Shown in pieces: positions 11,263-21,754 of a stretch of DNA of 64,000 nt. Every line of letters starts with the position of its first letter. Within the stretch, counting starts at the first letter, position 1. The position numbers and the translations under genes were made by a program. Where the stretch lies: contig OZ026844.1 in NCBI GenBank assembly GCA_964023205.1, positions 8,532,416-8,596,415 of the forward strand, read 5' to 3'. The DNA is from Lutraria lutraria (Eukaryota; Mollusca; Bivalvia; Venerida; Mactridae). A model generated the notes under the pieces. The model did not search any database and was not told where the DNA came from. It worked only from the letters and a program-made list of their open reading frames with translations.

Positions 11263-11812
11263 TAAATGAAGAAAACTGAAATGTTGATCTGACTGTTGAC
11301 TGAAAGGATTATAAGATATCAAATCCTAGTCCATTTACATAAAAAACATTAACACAAGTGGCTTCTTACCAGGGGGGGGGAGCAATTAATTTTCATTCCT
11401 GAATTCTGAATTCTAAAAATTATTCATTCCTAAAAGACAATATCAATAAATAATCACTCCTGAACTCCAAATCATTAATCAGCAGCCAATTTCTCCATCT
11501 ATTTACAACACTATCAACACCAGTAAGTAATAATTCTAATACTCATACATGTATCATTATTCCAAATATTTTACTTTTGATTTGGTTTATTTTTAATTTT
11601 CAAGTTATCTCCCTTTCTATGGTAAGTTAAGAATAAGTGAAGGTCGATTCCAAATATTCATTTTTTAAATTTTCTGGTAAGTACTTGGGTATGATTGTTA
11701 TCACATTCAAACAATAAGTCTGCAAATAATAGACTGACCGACAAAGTGACTCCAATAATTACCCCCTCTCAAACATCATGAGGGTACAAAATTTAAAAAG
11801 AAAGAATCTTAC

Positions 11813-11947
11813 AACCAGACTCATGCACAACCTGAGATTTCGTTGCTTTCTTCAACTCTTCATGCAATTCTAACAACTGATTGGTTACCAACTTGAGCTC
11901 TCTCTCCTTTTCTAAAAGTCTGGTCTTATATTCCTCCAGTTCAGAAG
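11813..11947 (-). CDS. Candidate coiled-coil exon, unrecognised gene
   Basis: The minus strand encodes SELEEYKTRLLEKEREL followed by KLVTNQLLELHEELKKATKSQ, a clear charged heptad-like coiled coil. The open frame is bounded by a plausible TTTGAG acceptor and a GTAAGA donor (an alternative donor gives a low end of 11832). Composition and splice context are much better than those of surrounding chance ORFs. I do not recognise the gene. The pieces at 13.4 and 14.3 kb may belong to the same or a neighbouring transcription unit, but phases do not connect them directly. Confidence 0.45.
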
Positions 11948-12224
11948 CTCAAACCTATTATAAATCAAAACAAGTTATTAGAATGTGGCAGCAACAACAT
12001 AATACCATAACTAGACAGTGAAGCTTGAAAGCAATACATGTCTGTTGAGTAAGTTCATGAATAAAATGACAATAAAATTGCTTATTCATGCATGCATGCT
12101 GGCTTGTATAATTATATATATCCCAGATGCGGTACATATAGGTCATACCCATTTGACAAAAAGGTCAATTATATATACCCCATATGCGGAGAAGTTGTCA
12201 GCTTCTTGAAACAATTGAAATATA

Positions 12225-13162
12225 CAGTAAAACCCCGATTATTCGAATGTCGTTGGGACCTGAAAAATCATTCGGATAATCCATGGTTTCGAATAATCCA
12301 TTTCAGTATGATGTACTGGTTGGAAACGATAAATTCCGTACTGTCCGTATATTGCAAGGGAGTTAACTCTCATATGCAAACATGACGTTTGATGATAATA
12401 AGAATAAAATAAAATATATAACGAGCACTTATTATTTATCCTTGTGTTTATGAATGTATATGAGTTAACAAATGAAACAATAATTCTTGTTAAATAAATA
12501 CCCGCGCATTTATGGATTATGCAGAACACAATCCGACTAATTAATATGTCATTCTCACTTCAATTACTAACGATCGACTAGGCATCGCTATCGTCACATT
12601 CTAAAACAATTAAAGAATCGAAGACGTAATGTTTTTATGTTTGGTACATTTTTTCACTAAATCATCATATTCTAGTTAGTTTTGTTTAATTGTGTTCGAA
12701 TCAGTTTTTAAATTTTTAATGACGCTGAAATGCAAATAATTTCATACAGATCACCAGGTACGTGCGCGTATTAACTTATTATACCCGAGATCACAGTGAA
12801 ATATTCGTCGCGATTAGTATAAAATCGTAACAAACAATATGGTCAACGTAACGATAATTAAACTGTTGACACCCTTCGTGTATGAATTGATGTTACACAT
12901 TGTTTGTCACACGACATTTGATTCTCAATCGGCCATTGTTATCAATTGACGAATTCGAATAATAGGTGTGAAAATATGCGCATTCTTAACTTTAGGGACC
13001 AAATAATGTATTCGGATTACACCAGGTATTCGTAAAATCCGATTCGTATAACCGGGGTTCGTTGTACTTGAAATATATAGAGACGCAATCGGGACCGTAG
13101 ATTTTATTCGGATAACACGGGGTATTCGGATAATCGGTGTTCGGATAATCGAGGTTTTACTG
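12225..13162. mobile_element. TA-flanked TIR element, pogo/Tigger-like, 938 bp
   Basis: The left end is CAGTAAAACCCCGATTATTC and the right end in reverse complement is CAGTAAAACCTCGATTATCC. TA dinucleotides lie directly outside both ends. Subterminal copies of TTCGGATAATC repeat inside each end. TA target sites and CAGT ends place it in the Tc1/mariner-pogo group. No transposase ORF is visible, so it is non-autonomous. Confidence 0.7.
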
Positions 13163-13356
13163 TAGTTAAATCAGAAATAAACCCATTGAAACAAATGAAA
13201 TCAAACATAATAATACATTTATTTAATAATCTGGTTTTTCATTACTTTGTTTCTATATAAAAATATCCACAACCATTGTGGAATACATTTGCTTTTCTTG
13301 TAGTTGTTGTTGACTGACATGATCAGTAAATGCCTGCAGTAGGTGTTTGTAAAAGT

Positions 13357-13569
13357 CTAGTGTAGGTTGAATTGGGGGAACTCTTGGGGCCTGTACAGGT
13401 CATCTTGGCGTAATGGGTGGAATGACTTATCAAATGAATATGGCTGGTAATTTTGGTATTGTAATGAGGTAAACTGGGTGGGACAATGTCGATGACTTGA
13501 TACCGGATGAATTGAAGCATTGTCTTCATTGAATGAACATGCTAGCCCTTGTTGGTTCAAGGAACTAAC
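13357..13569 (-). CDS. Candidate C-terminal coding exon, unrecognised gene
   Basis: After a CTTTTTTAG acceptor the minus strand is open for 70 codons (VSSLNQQGLACSFNEDN ... RPQEFPQFNLH) and ends in TAG. The sequence is rich in Q, N, P, S, H and Y, typical of a disordered C-terminal tail. No family was recognised. Its relation to 14287-14344 is uncertain because the phases differ, so an exon between them would be needed. Confidence 0.4.
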   Translation of the reverse strand, partial: VSSLNQQGLACSFNEDNASIHPVSSHRHCPTQFTSLQYQNYQPYSFDKSFHPLRQDDLYRPQEFPQFNLH

Positions 13570-13583
13570 CTAAAAAAGAAGAA

Positions 13584-13761
13584 ACAAGAGGGCCAAGATG
13601 GACCTATATCATGATCAAACTTTTCTTACATATCATTAAGACAAACATTCTGACAAAGTTAATCAGGTTTTCCTAAGATTTGCCCTGATGACCTAGTTTT
13701 TGACCCCACGTGACCCATTATTGAACTCATCTGAGATTTTGTCGATATTAACATTCTTAAT
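13584..13761 (+). repeat. Fragment of the ACAAGAGGGCC array family
   Basis: It starts ACAAGAGGGCCAAGATGG and continues with TTTTGACCCC.CGTGACCCAT-type units. This matches the larger array at 59.4-60.6 kb but has only about one unit. Confidence 0.6.
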
Positions 13762-13825
13762 CAAATAAAATTGATATCTGTTGTTGACAGAAAGAGACCA
13801 TAATTATGATCACCGCATCTAAAAC

Positions 13826-13972
13826 TGACCCGCCTCCGTTATCGACCATGTCTCTTTATGTCAGAAAGTAGGCAGTTGCTGATGGAGGATGGGAGTCTAG
13901 TACTGGTTCTTCTCAGGAATGATGGTTAGGTGAACTTGTCTGCCTCATATGACTCTGACTGTTGAAAAGGGG
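13826..13972 (+). repeat. Long-variable-arm tRNA-derived SINE, plus orientation, 5' truncated
   Basis: This is the reverse complement of the repeats at 31.0, 37.2, 38.6 and 39.3 kb. Shared blocks are AAGTAGGCAGTTGCT, GATGGGAGTCTAGTACTGG and GCCTCATATGACTCTGACTG. The tRNA-like head is mostly missing here. Confidence 0.6.
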
Positions 13973-14286
13973 TGTGGAACTATGTAAAAAAAATCAACTG
14001 AAACTATAAGTTTTCTATTGGTGTTTGACGTTTGCTTCCTGAATCATTGGGAAGCACTGAAGGGGAATTATGCCTGCTGACCTTGATTGAAGCAATGTGT
14101 AGTCATTTCTAATAATACTGTTGTATTACTAATATTGTGGTATTTACAAATCTCGTAAACAAGGCGCTTCTGACACCACCAAGCATCCATTCTTGCATGA
14201 AGTTTTGTAGTACAGACATAGTAAATTTCAAACAAACTGTATCAATGATAGCGTACAATGATAAATTACAACTTAATTTCATCTTA

Positions 14287-14344
14287 CCCATTGGAAACTT
14301 AACCGTAAGAAGAAATTCACTATCCCCAAAATCAAAATCATGAT
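14287..14344 (-). CDS. Candidate short coding exon (DHDFDFGDSEFLLTVKFPM)
   Basis: A GTAAG acceptor side and a GTAAGATG donor bound a 58-nt open segment encoding DHDFDFGDSEFLLTVKFPM plus one base. The peptide composition is protein-like, but the family is unrecognised. Evidence is limited to splice signals and the open frame. Confidence 0.3.
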
Positions 14345-15110
14345 CCTTACTACAATGTATAAATAAATAAATTGAAATTTGCCAAGAACTTTCTTGAAAA
14401 TTCTTTGACTGGTACTCAAGTTTATGAATGATGTTTGTTTACGTCACATTGCCTAAACTTGATTACGTCACAGCTATCCAAAAATATGCATAAAAATAAG
14501 GAGGCTCATGTGATTTTGTTTGTTTGAAATATGTAAATAACACAATCATATGGATATGCTTTTATTTTGTTAACCAAAACACACCAGAATATTTGTAATA
14601 AATGTATGGACACTTTTCATGCTTATTCACGAATGTTAAGATCTCAAGGTCCATGATAGGGCTCTGGACTAAAACTATTTCCATTGTCTACATGTTGTCA
14701 ACCTCAAGACTGAGAACATTATAATTATTAAAGCGCTACATTTAATGATTTATTTTTAAAAATATGTATTTTATAGGTATTAACCTTAAATTAAGTGTAC
14801 ATATGCGAAACATTTGCACACACTAACAGCAATAAATCTTATAGACAAATCCCTTGCAGCGCCCAATGTAAATACTGTGGTATTACCGAAAGCCAAAAGT
14901 TTGAAAGTAGGTTAAACATGCTGCCTACAACATCTTTGATAAACAAATAAGATAGCTAGATATGTGTCCATAGGACACGGATTTCACACTGGACACAGAA
15001 ATGAGTGTTGGGTGGCAAATATGTGAATACAACATAGAGCAGGTTGCTTGGGAATGCTGCCTATAGTAGGAGGTAAAGATCACCTAAGGGTTGTTAACAC
15101 ACAACTACAT
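14345..15110. other. Intergenic, nothing recognised
   Basis: AT-rich, no coding signal and no repeat matching elsewhere in the window. Confidence 0.35.
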
Positions 15111-15164
15111 ATATACTTATATATTTATGTTCATTACTTACATTGAAATAGTGAATGTTTGTGT

Positions 15165-16185
15165 TCACTGTGACCTTGACCTTTGAGTAAGTGACACAGT
15201 TTTTGGGCATGACACGTTGCCTTAATATGATGAACATTCGTGCCAATTTATTTCAAAATCCCATCATGCATGACAAACATAAAAGCCGGACACGAACATA
15301 CACTTTCACTTTATCCATAATAATATGCACAAACTTTTAACATCCACTGGGAGTTTGACCTTTGAGCAAGTGACGCAGTTGATGCACAGGACACTTCATC
15401 GTCTAGATATGATGAACATTTGTGCCAGTTTATTTCAAAATCAAATCACGCATGAGAGAGTTATAAGCCGGACACAAACATATACACACAATGCTTTAAT
15501 TGTCGACTGTGACCTTGACCTTTGAGCAAGCGACGCAGTTATTGCTCATGACAAGTCGTCTTGATATGATGAAAATTTGTGTCAATTTATTTCAAAATCC
15601 CATCATGCATGACAGAGTTATAAGCCGGACACGAACTTATACATATAATGCTTTAAGTGTCAACTGTGACCTTGACCTTTGAGCAAGCGACGCAGTCGTT
15701 GAGCATGACACATTGTCTTGCTATGATGAACATTTGTACCTATTTATTTCAAAATCCAATCATGCATGACAGAGTTAGAAGCTGGACACGAACATATACA
15801 TATAATACTTTCAGTGTCCACTGTGACCTTGACCTTTGAGCAAGTTACACAGTTTTTATGCATGACACATTGTCTTGTTATGCTGAACATTTGTGCCAAA
15901 TTATTTCAAAATCCAAACACACATGACAGAGTTATGAGCCGGACATGAACATATACATATAATGCTTTTAGTGTCCACTGTGACCTTGACCTTTGAGCAA
16001 GCGACACAGTTTCTGGGCATGACACATCGTCTTGTTATGTTGAACATTTGTGCCAAATTATTTCAAAATCCAATCATGCATGACAGAGCTATGAGCCGGG
16101 CACGAAAATCCGTAACACACACACACCAACAAACAGGGTAAACATTATATGCCATCCGCCATTTCTTGGCGGGGGCATAAAAAGG
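15165..16185. mobile_element. Pearl/Helentron-like element with ~157-bp tandem array
   Basis: Six units are visible. The core TGACCTTGACCTTTGAGCAA begins near 15171, 15350, 15510, 15667, 15824 and 15981; the last four are spaced at exactly 157 bp. Every unit also carries TTATTTCAAAATCCAATCATGCATGACA. The array ends at 16140-16182 in a stem-like GCCATCCGCCATTTCTTGGC followed by GGGGGCATAAAAA. The reverse complement of this end resembles 56824-56860. Tandem cores flanked by a short hairpin end fit the bivalve 'pearl' type and Helitron-like non-autonomous elements (inference from memory). The 60-codon ORFs in the units are a by-product of the repeat. Confidence 0.65.
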
Positions 16186-16308
16186 ATTTTATTTATGTAG
16201 ACTTGTGAATAAGATGCAAAATGCACATTATCAGGTGCAGAAAAAATAACAGATAAGGCTTTCTTTAATTACGACATTAAATTCATCTATCGTCTATGCA
16301 TCTTTTCT

Positions 16309-16389
16309 CGAACCCCACCTCCTTTCTTTGTTTGCCCTTTACCGACCCTGAATTTTAGAAGAGGGTCGGTAGGTAGGAAAAATATTTTA
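16309..16389 (+). repeat. TIR-family end (GTTTG..CCGACCCTG), left partner
   Basis: TTTGTTTGCCCTTTACCGAC and CTGAATTTTAG match, in the same orientation, the repeat at 58042-58080. The inverted partner lies at 20640-20705 on the far side of the LINE. Confidence 0.45.
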
Positions 16390-16649
16390 CTTTAATTTCT
16401 ACATTTGACCTTTACCTAGCATGAAATTAGACTTCTACCTAGAAGCATTCTATATTAATTTAATGTATTCTGCTTCCATAAAACCATTTATTGAGTGCTT
16501 TAAACAACCATAAACATGTACTCGGTGCCTTAACACTCATTATTGTTTTCCTTCATTTCTTCAAATGATACCTACAATAAATGTTTATCGAAAGCACTGA
16601 GTGTATACAAGTATATTTTTCCAAGTATAAAAATAAAGTTCTCTGATAT

Positions 16650-19600
16650 TTTGTAATAATTATTATTATTATACCATATTTATATAGCCCTTTTTTCATG
16701 TAATTACACGTTCAAAAGTGCTGTACAATCACGATTACGACATGGTTAAAACAATACGTAATGAATACAAACATGTTAGTCAAAAATGATATGGGTAAAA
16801 TATATACAACTATGGACAAATTTATAAGTCAACAAATCCACCATTAATTTATGCATACAAGTAAGGTACACAATAATTCTAAAATGATTCAAGTCCGGTT
16901 GGCTTCGTAAGCTGTTTGGCCAGTCCACACGCGCATTACTCCACCAGCCGGTGTTCACTGTTCACTACGCAACGTCACTGAATGTTTACTAAAGGTACAT
17001 TTAAATTAGTGTTTCAAGAAAAGCGTCAAGATACCACTGCTACGAGAAACCGTCTCCAAAAGTATAAAGATACTACCTTTAAAGAGACCCCCATACTTCA
17101 AAGGAATTAAATACTATCTAAGAAGTAAAACCTAATAGCCTGAGTAAGCTTTTGTAAAATAGTGCGTTTTCAGCGCTTTCTTGAATGACGGTAGTGTTTT
17201 ACTGTCTCTGAGTGCAGTTGGCAGTGCATTCCAGAGTATAGGTGCCGCGGCCGTGAAACATCGATCACCGAACGTGACAGTCCTCATCCTCGGCACAACT
17301 AGAAGAACAGAGTCATATTTAGACCTAAGCTGTCTTTGTGGAGTATATACTTCCAACATACTTCTGATGTAGCCAGGGGACTTTCCATTTAGTGCTTTGA
17401 ATACATGAGTCAACACCTTGTACTCCACTCTGTATTGTACGGGAAGCCAGTGAAGATCCTTCAGCACAGGGGTGATGTGATTGTAACGGGGTGTCCGTGT
17501 GATGAGGCGGGCGGCTGTATTTTGAATATTTTGTAGTTTGTTCAGAATGATTTTTGGGGAACCGCACAGTAACGAATTGCAGTAATCCAGCCTTGATGTT
17601 ACTAAAGAATTGATAAGGGATTTTGTTGCATCAACAGTCAAATATTGTCTGATTTGACCTATTTGTCTGATCTGCATGAAACACGACCTTGAAACAGAGT
17701 TAACATGTTTATCCATGTCCAAATGTGAATCCAGCATGGCACCGAGGTTTCTCACCATCGATGATGATCTGATCACAGCGTCGCCAACTTTCACAGTTAG
17801 ATTCTCGGCTGTTCTGGCATTCCGTTTCGGTACAAACAGGATTACCTCTGTTTTATCAGCATTTAATTTCAGCAAATTTGCTTTCATCCAGTGTAAGATA
17901 TCCTTCAGACAAGCTTCAATTCGTTGTAGTGTTTCATCACGCGAGACGCAATCTTTTGGTTTGAATGCCATATACAATTGTGAGTCATCAGCATAGAAAT
18001 GATGTTGTAGTTGGTGCTTTCTGCAGATTGCACCCACTGGTTTTGTGTACATGATGTAGTTCTTCGGACCAAGCACAGAACCCTGTGGTACACTATAGTT
18101 CATCAGTACTGGTTTTGAAAGTTCACCATCTATACACACAGTCTGGTAGCGGTCACACAGATAGGATTTCATCCACTCTAATGGAATGCCCGTTAGACCG
18201 AAATGATTTTCAAGTCTGCGTAGGAGAGTGGTGTGATCAATGGTGTCAAATGCTGCTGATAAATCAAGCATTACCAGGACCGTAGCTTTATTCTGCTCAA
18301 GAGAACAAAGGATGTCATTTTGCACACGAAGTAGAGCAGTTTCAGTAGAGTGGAATTTTCTGTATGCGGACTGACGTTCTTCGTGGAGATTATGCAGTGT
18401 TAAATGCTCTTCTAGTTGAGCATCGACTACCTTCTCAAGAACTTTGGAAATGAAAGGTAAGTTTGACACAGGTCTGTAATTTTTCAGTACATTTTGATCA
18501 AGGCCTGGCTTCTTTATTAGTGGTCTTATTCTGGAGCTTTTAAAAGCAGTGGGTACATATAAAGCACTTTTGAGTGATGCATTGAATATTCTTGTTAATA
18601 TTGGTAATAGTTCATTTAAGCAATCCTTCAACAGCCATGTTGGTATTGGATCAAGTTCACATGATTTACTTGGTGATCTATTTATTAGTTTCCGGATTTC
18701 ATCCTCAGATGTTGGAGAAAATTCTGATAGTTGCTCTTCTTTGAAGGGTGTTTCGAATTCAGCACAGTCGTCATGTTGGTTAGACTGAGTACTGGAGGCT
18801 ATTTCAGTACGTATTCCTTCAATTTTGTTGATGAAGAAGTCACTGAAATCCTGTGCAAGCATCTTAGCAGGTTTACCGGATGGTAGCACAACTTCCTTTT
18901 CTTCACCCATCAGATGTTTAGTTATCTTGAATAACCCTTTCTGATCACGACCACAGGACTCTACCTTCTCCGTGTAATAGCTTACTTTGGATTGTTTTAA
19001 CAATTTGTTGACTGCCGAACATTGATTCCTATATATTTCATGATCTATTGTCAATTTAATCATTCGCCATTTTCGCTCCAATTTTCGTCTCAGATGTTTG
19101 GCGTCATGTAGATCTTCAGTGTACCAAGGACAGGAGGGTCTTAAAACTATGGTTTTGGATTTGAGGGGAGCATGCTTGTCAATAAGTAATGAAAGTCCAT
19201 GGGTATACACCTCAAAAAGTTCATCCACGTCTGATGTGTGCAGTCCACTTTTCAAAATATCTGAGGATTCAATGTCTTTTTTGAATTTATTGATGTCAAT
19301 CGATTTTAACTTTCTTAAATTCACAGTTCTTCTGATAGGTGCAGGTTTAGCAGCACATGCATTAAACACTACTGCAAAATGATCATGTGACGTCTTTCCA
19401 CTGTTGTCAGGTAGGCCAGGATCAGATATTTCTACATGTGAGACAGACGTGTCAGTGTCTCTTGTAATTACCACATCCAGTGTGTGGCCAGCCACGTGAG
19501 TTGCCCCAGTAACGTGTTGCCGCATGCCGCAAGATTCAAGTATACTAGTAAACTTTACAGAGTCTGAGTTCAAAAGATTGTCAAGGTGGACATTCAGATC

Positions 19601-20600
19601 CCCAACAACTATGATGTTACTTTCTGTTGTTACAAGTTTGGCCAGAAACGACGGCCACTCATTTTCCAGGAAATAACTATTTTTTAGACCGTTTTTAGTG
19701 GTTGGTGGTGGTCTATACACAACAGCCAGACGCAGAGAATAGTTCCTGATGGCTACAATGCATTCCATGTGTTCAAAAGTGGTGAAAACTTTATCATTGG
19801 TGGAAGTTAGAAGCTGAATATCTAGAGCAGTTTTATATACAACTGCAACTCCCCCTCCACGTCCATAGCGAGGGACATGCTTGATTTTGTAACCATTGGG
19901 AACAAGTTCAGCAATGCAAGATTTGTCGGAGGGTCCCCCGAGCCATGTTTCAGTTACAGCAACAATATCATAGTCATTAGATGATATGTAATCTGAAAGG
20001 GCAAGACTTTTGTTTTTGACTGACCTTGGATTTAAACAACACACTTTTATATAAGTTTGGCCTTTGCAAACAGTGAACGATTCACATTTGATCCTCTTCA
20101 GATCATGAGGTTGGGAATTATTTTCATTTTTAGGATTAGTTCTAGAAGATAAATTTGGCACTATAGTAGATATTTCTTGGGGAAGTGTTTGAATGTTTTG
20201 TAAATTTATACCATCGTTCAGGTCCCATGTGCGTTTATACCGACCCCCTCTTGTACCCCTAAACTTCAGTATTTCTAACTGTTTTAATATTGTCAATGTA
20301 TGAAGATCAGGTTTTATAGGTGATAATTTCCCAATCCCATACAGGTAACCCCTATTGTATTGTATAATCCCTGGTATACAATGAACCATTTTTGCCTGAG
20401 GCAAATACACATTAATAGTTTCAGGTAAAAATTGTACTAAAAAGTAAAATATTGACACAAAACTCAAAATTTCACAAAATCTACAAACAATTTCAACACA
20501 AAAAGTACATGTATACAAAAAGAATACTTCTATAAACAATCACAGCAAATTCCACAGCAATCACAGCAGTAATTCTGTTGATTTTAATCCAAAAATAAGA
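16650..20600 (-). mobile_element. CR1-group non-LTR retrotransposon (LINE), near full length
   Basis: It contains one intact endonuclease/reverse transcriptase ORF (17132-20539, minus). The minus-strand 3' end near 16653-16700 reads GGGCTATATAAATATGG followed by (ATA/ATT) repeats, a tail style typical of CR1/L2-like elements, and there is no poly(A) tail. The 3' UTR spans about 16700-17131. The 5' boundary is uncertain, and a short 5' UTR may reach about 20640. No target duplication was identified. Confidence 0.75.
17132..20539 (-). CDS. LINE ORF2-type endonuclease/reverse transcriptase, 1135 aa
   Basis: A single uninterrupted frame. An apurinic-type endonuclease domain occupies roughly residues 165-400: NPRS near 170, TETW with E197 and W199, VVYRPPP, and GDLN at 313-316 followed by HDHFAVV. 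Reverse transcriptase follows at about 640-930: FHSTETALL, LDLSAAFDTIDH near 760, PQGSVLGP near 822 and YADD at 849-852. The tail ends WNALPTALRDSKTLPSFKKAL, typical of CR1/jockey-like elements. The first ~50 residues are hydrophobic and unlike the rest, so the real start may be M51 (20389), just before the FRGTRGGR-type motif. All key catalytic residues I checked are present, so the copy could be recently active. Confidence 0.85.
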   Translation of the reverse strand: MFIEVFFLYTCTFCVEIVCRFCEILSFVSIFYFLVQFLPETINVYLPQAKMVHCIPGIIQYNRGYLYGIGKLSPIKPDLHTLTILKQLEILKFRGTRGGRYKRTWDLNDGINLQNIQTLPQEISTIVPNLSSRTNPKNENNSQPHDLKRIKCESFTVCKGQTYIKVCCLNPRSVKNKSLALSDYISSNDYDIVAVTETWLGGPSDKSCIAELVPNGYKIKHVPRYGRGGGVAVVYKTALDIQLLTSTNDKVFTTFEHMECIVAIRNYSLRLAVVYRPPPTTKNGLKNSYFLENEWPSFLAKLVTTESNIIVVGDLNVHLDNLLNSDSVKFTSILESCGMRQHVTGATHVAGHTLDVVITRDTDTSVSHVEISDPGLPDNSGKTSHDHFAVVFNACAAKPAPIRRTVNLRKLKSIDINKFKKDIESSDILKSGLHTSDVDELFEVYTHGLSLLIDKHAPLKSKTIVLRPSCPWYTEDLHDAKHLRRKLERKWRMIKLTIDHEIYRNQCSAVNKLLKQSKVSYYTEKVESCGRDQKGLFKITKHLMGEEKEVVLPSGKPAKMLAQDFSDFFINKIEGIRTEIASSTQSNQHDDCAEFETPFKEEQLSEFSPTSEDEIRKLINRSPSKSCELDPIPTWLLKDCLNELLPILTRIFNASLKSALYVPTAFKSSRIRPLIKKPGLDQNVLKNYRPVSNLPFISKVLEKVVDAQLEEHLTLHNLHEERQSAYRKFHSTETALLRVQNDILCSLEQNKATVLVMLDLSAAFDTIDHTTLLRRLENHFGLTGIPLEWMKSYLCDRYQTVCIDGELSKPVLMNYSVPQGSVLGPKNYIMYTKPVGAICRKHQLQHHFYADDSQLYMAFKPKDCVSRDETLQRIEACLKDILHWMKANLLKLNADKTEVILFVPKRNARTAENLTVKVGDAVIRSSSMVRNLGAMLDSHLDMDKHVNSVSRSCFMQIRQIGQIRQYLTVDATKSLINSLVTSRLDYCNSLLCGSPKIILNKLQNIQNTAARLITRTPRYNHITPVLKDLHWLPVQYRVEYKVLTHVFKALNGKSPGYIRSMLEVYTPQRQLRSKYDSVLLVVPRMRTVTFGDRCFTAAAPILWNALPTALRDSKTLPSFKKALKTHYFTKAYSGY

Positions 20601-20639
20601 GAGCACAAATGTTGCAGCCTACACTTGGCGCATTACACA

Positions 20640-20705
20640 AGATAATAAAATATTTTGAGTCGGCATGATTTTTTTGGGTCGGTCCGTATAAAGGGCAAAC
20701 AAACT
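20640..20705 (-). repeat. TIR-family end, right partner flanking the LINE
   Basis: Reverse-complemented, this reads GTTTGTTTGCCCTTTATACG then GACCGACCC. It is the inverted counterpart of 16309-16389. Together the two suggest that the LINE sits inside a short older TIR element. Confidence 0.4.
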
Positions 20706-21754
20706 TAATTTTAATTTAAGCCTAACGTTTGTTCGTACACATGTGCAAGTCCATGTGACATCATCACTGCGTGTGCACTGACGCTTAGTATGTAAACAAC
20801 ACGCTCACAACTGCCAAGTGAAAATATGCGTCATAAACAGATAAATATAGTTCATTATTCTTCAATAAAGACAAAAAAACAATAAAATTGCTCTAACTTT
20901 ATTGTGGAACAATTTGAGTGAATTATTCTCTATTGTTTCTTGCAAAAGGTTCGAAAGCAGGTGCTCTTTAATGGCCACCATCTGAGTGGTAGTGGGGAAT
21001 AATGGAGTTTTAAGATGGTTAATTGATGATGGATGCGACAATTATTTTCAAGCAGGTTTGTATGTAATAGATTATTTTACTTGTCCATTTAATCAGAGAC
21101 ATATATCTGAGATAAGCAACTTCAGTTATTACCTATGTTATATTGCGTGTGACTATTATTTTCACCAAAGATTGCTGATTTTGTAGGAAGTATTACTTAT
21201 TACCTACTAATACAACATGCATAAATTTCACTAGTTCTGCGTTCCATAACTTAATTGGTCTTTTTCATTTCGTCTGGTTGACCATTTTAGTTATGGAATT
21301 GTCCTCTTACAAAGTCAACAGCTTAAGACGCTTGTTCATGCGTCTATTGAATCAGACCAATTTACATGCTTTCCGGAATGCTACGGATTTATTCAAAGCA
21401 TTTACGAGGACAATTTTGAAACTAAGGGTAGTATGAAACATCGGCAAAATATTTGATAACTTTCATCAGTTGAAGGTATATTTTTGTTTATGTTGATGGA
21501 TTATACGATAATTCATCGAATTATACACAAGTTTTACAGAAATTTGTGCATTAAATAGGAAAACGAACACGACTCAGATTGAGTCGTTTACCTGTTAGCT
21601 TTTAAAGAACAAGTGGCTTTGACGATGAACTGCAATGTAATCCAAATGTATCATCGTCAAAGACCCTTCGACTAAAATTTCACATTTTCAGAAAGTTTAT
21701 TATTTAAATTATAGCTGCTGAGTATATTACATTGTATATCAATTCTGACTGATA
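20706..21754. other. Intergenic, nothing recognised
   Basis: No convincing ORF or repeat; the 66-codon frame at 20986-21186 has no supporting signals. Confidence 0.35.

Noticed and set aside
15325..15948. Series of ~60-codon ORFs with similar sequence (VTLTFEQ...)
   Set aside because: They recur with the 157-bp repeat period and are translations of the same repeat unit, not genes.
17181..19382. Several plus-strand ORFs of 60-106 codons
   Set aside because: They lie antisense to the intact LINE ORF and have no independent support.
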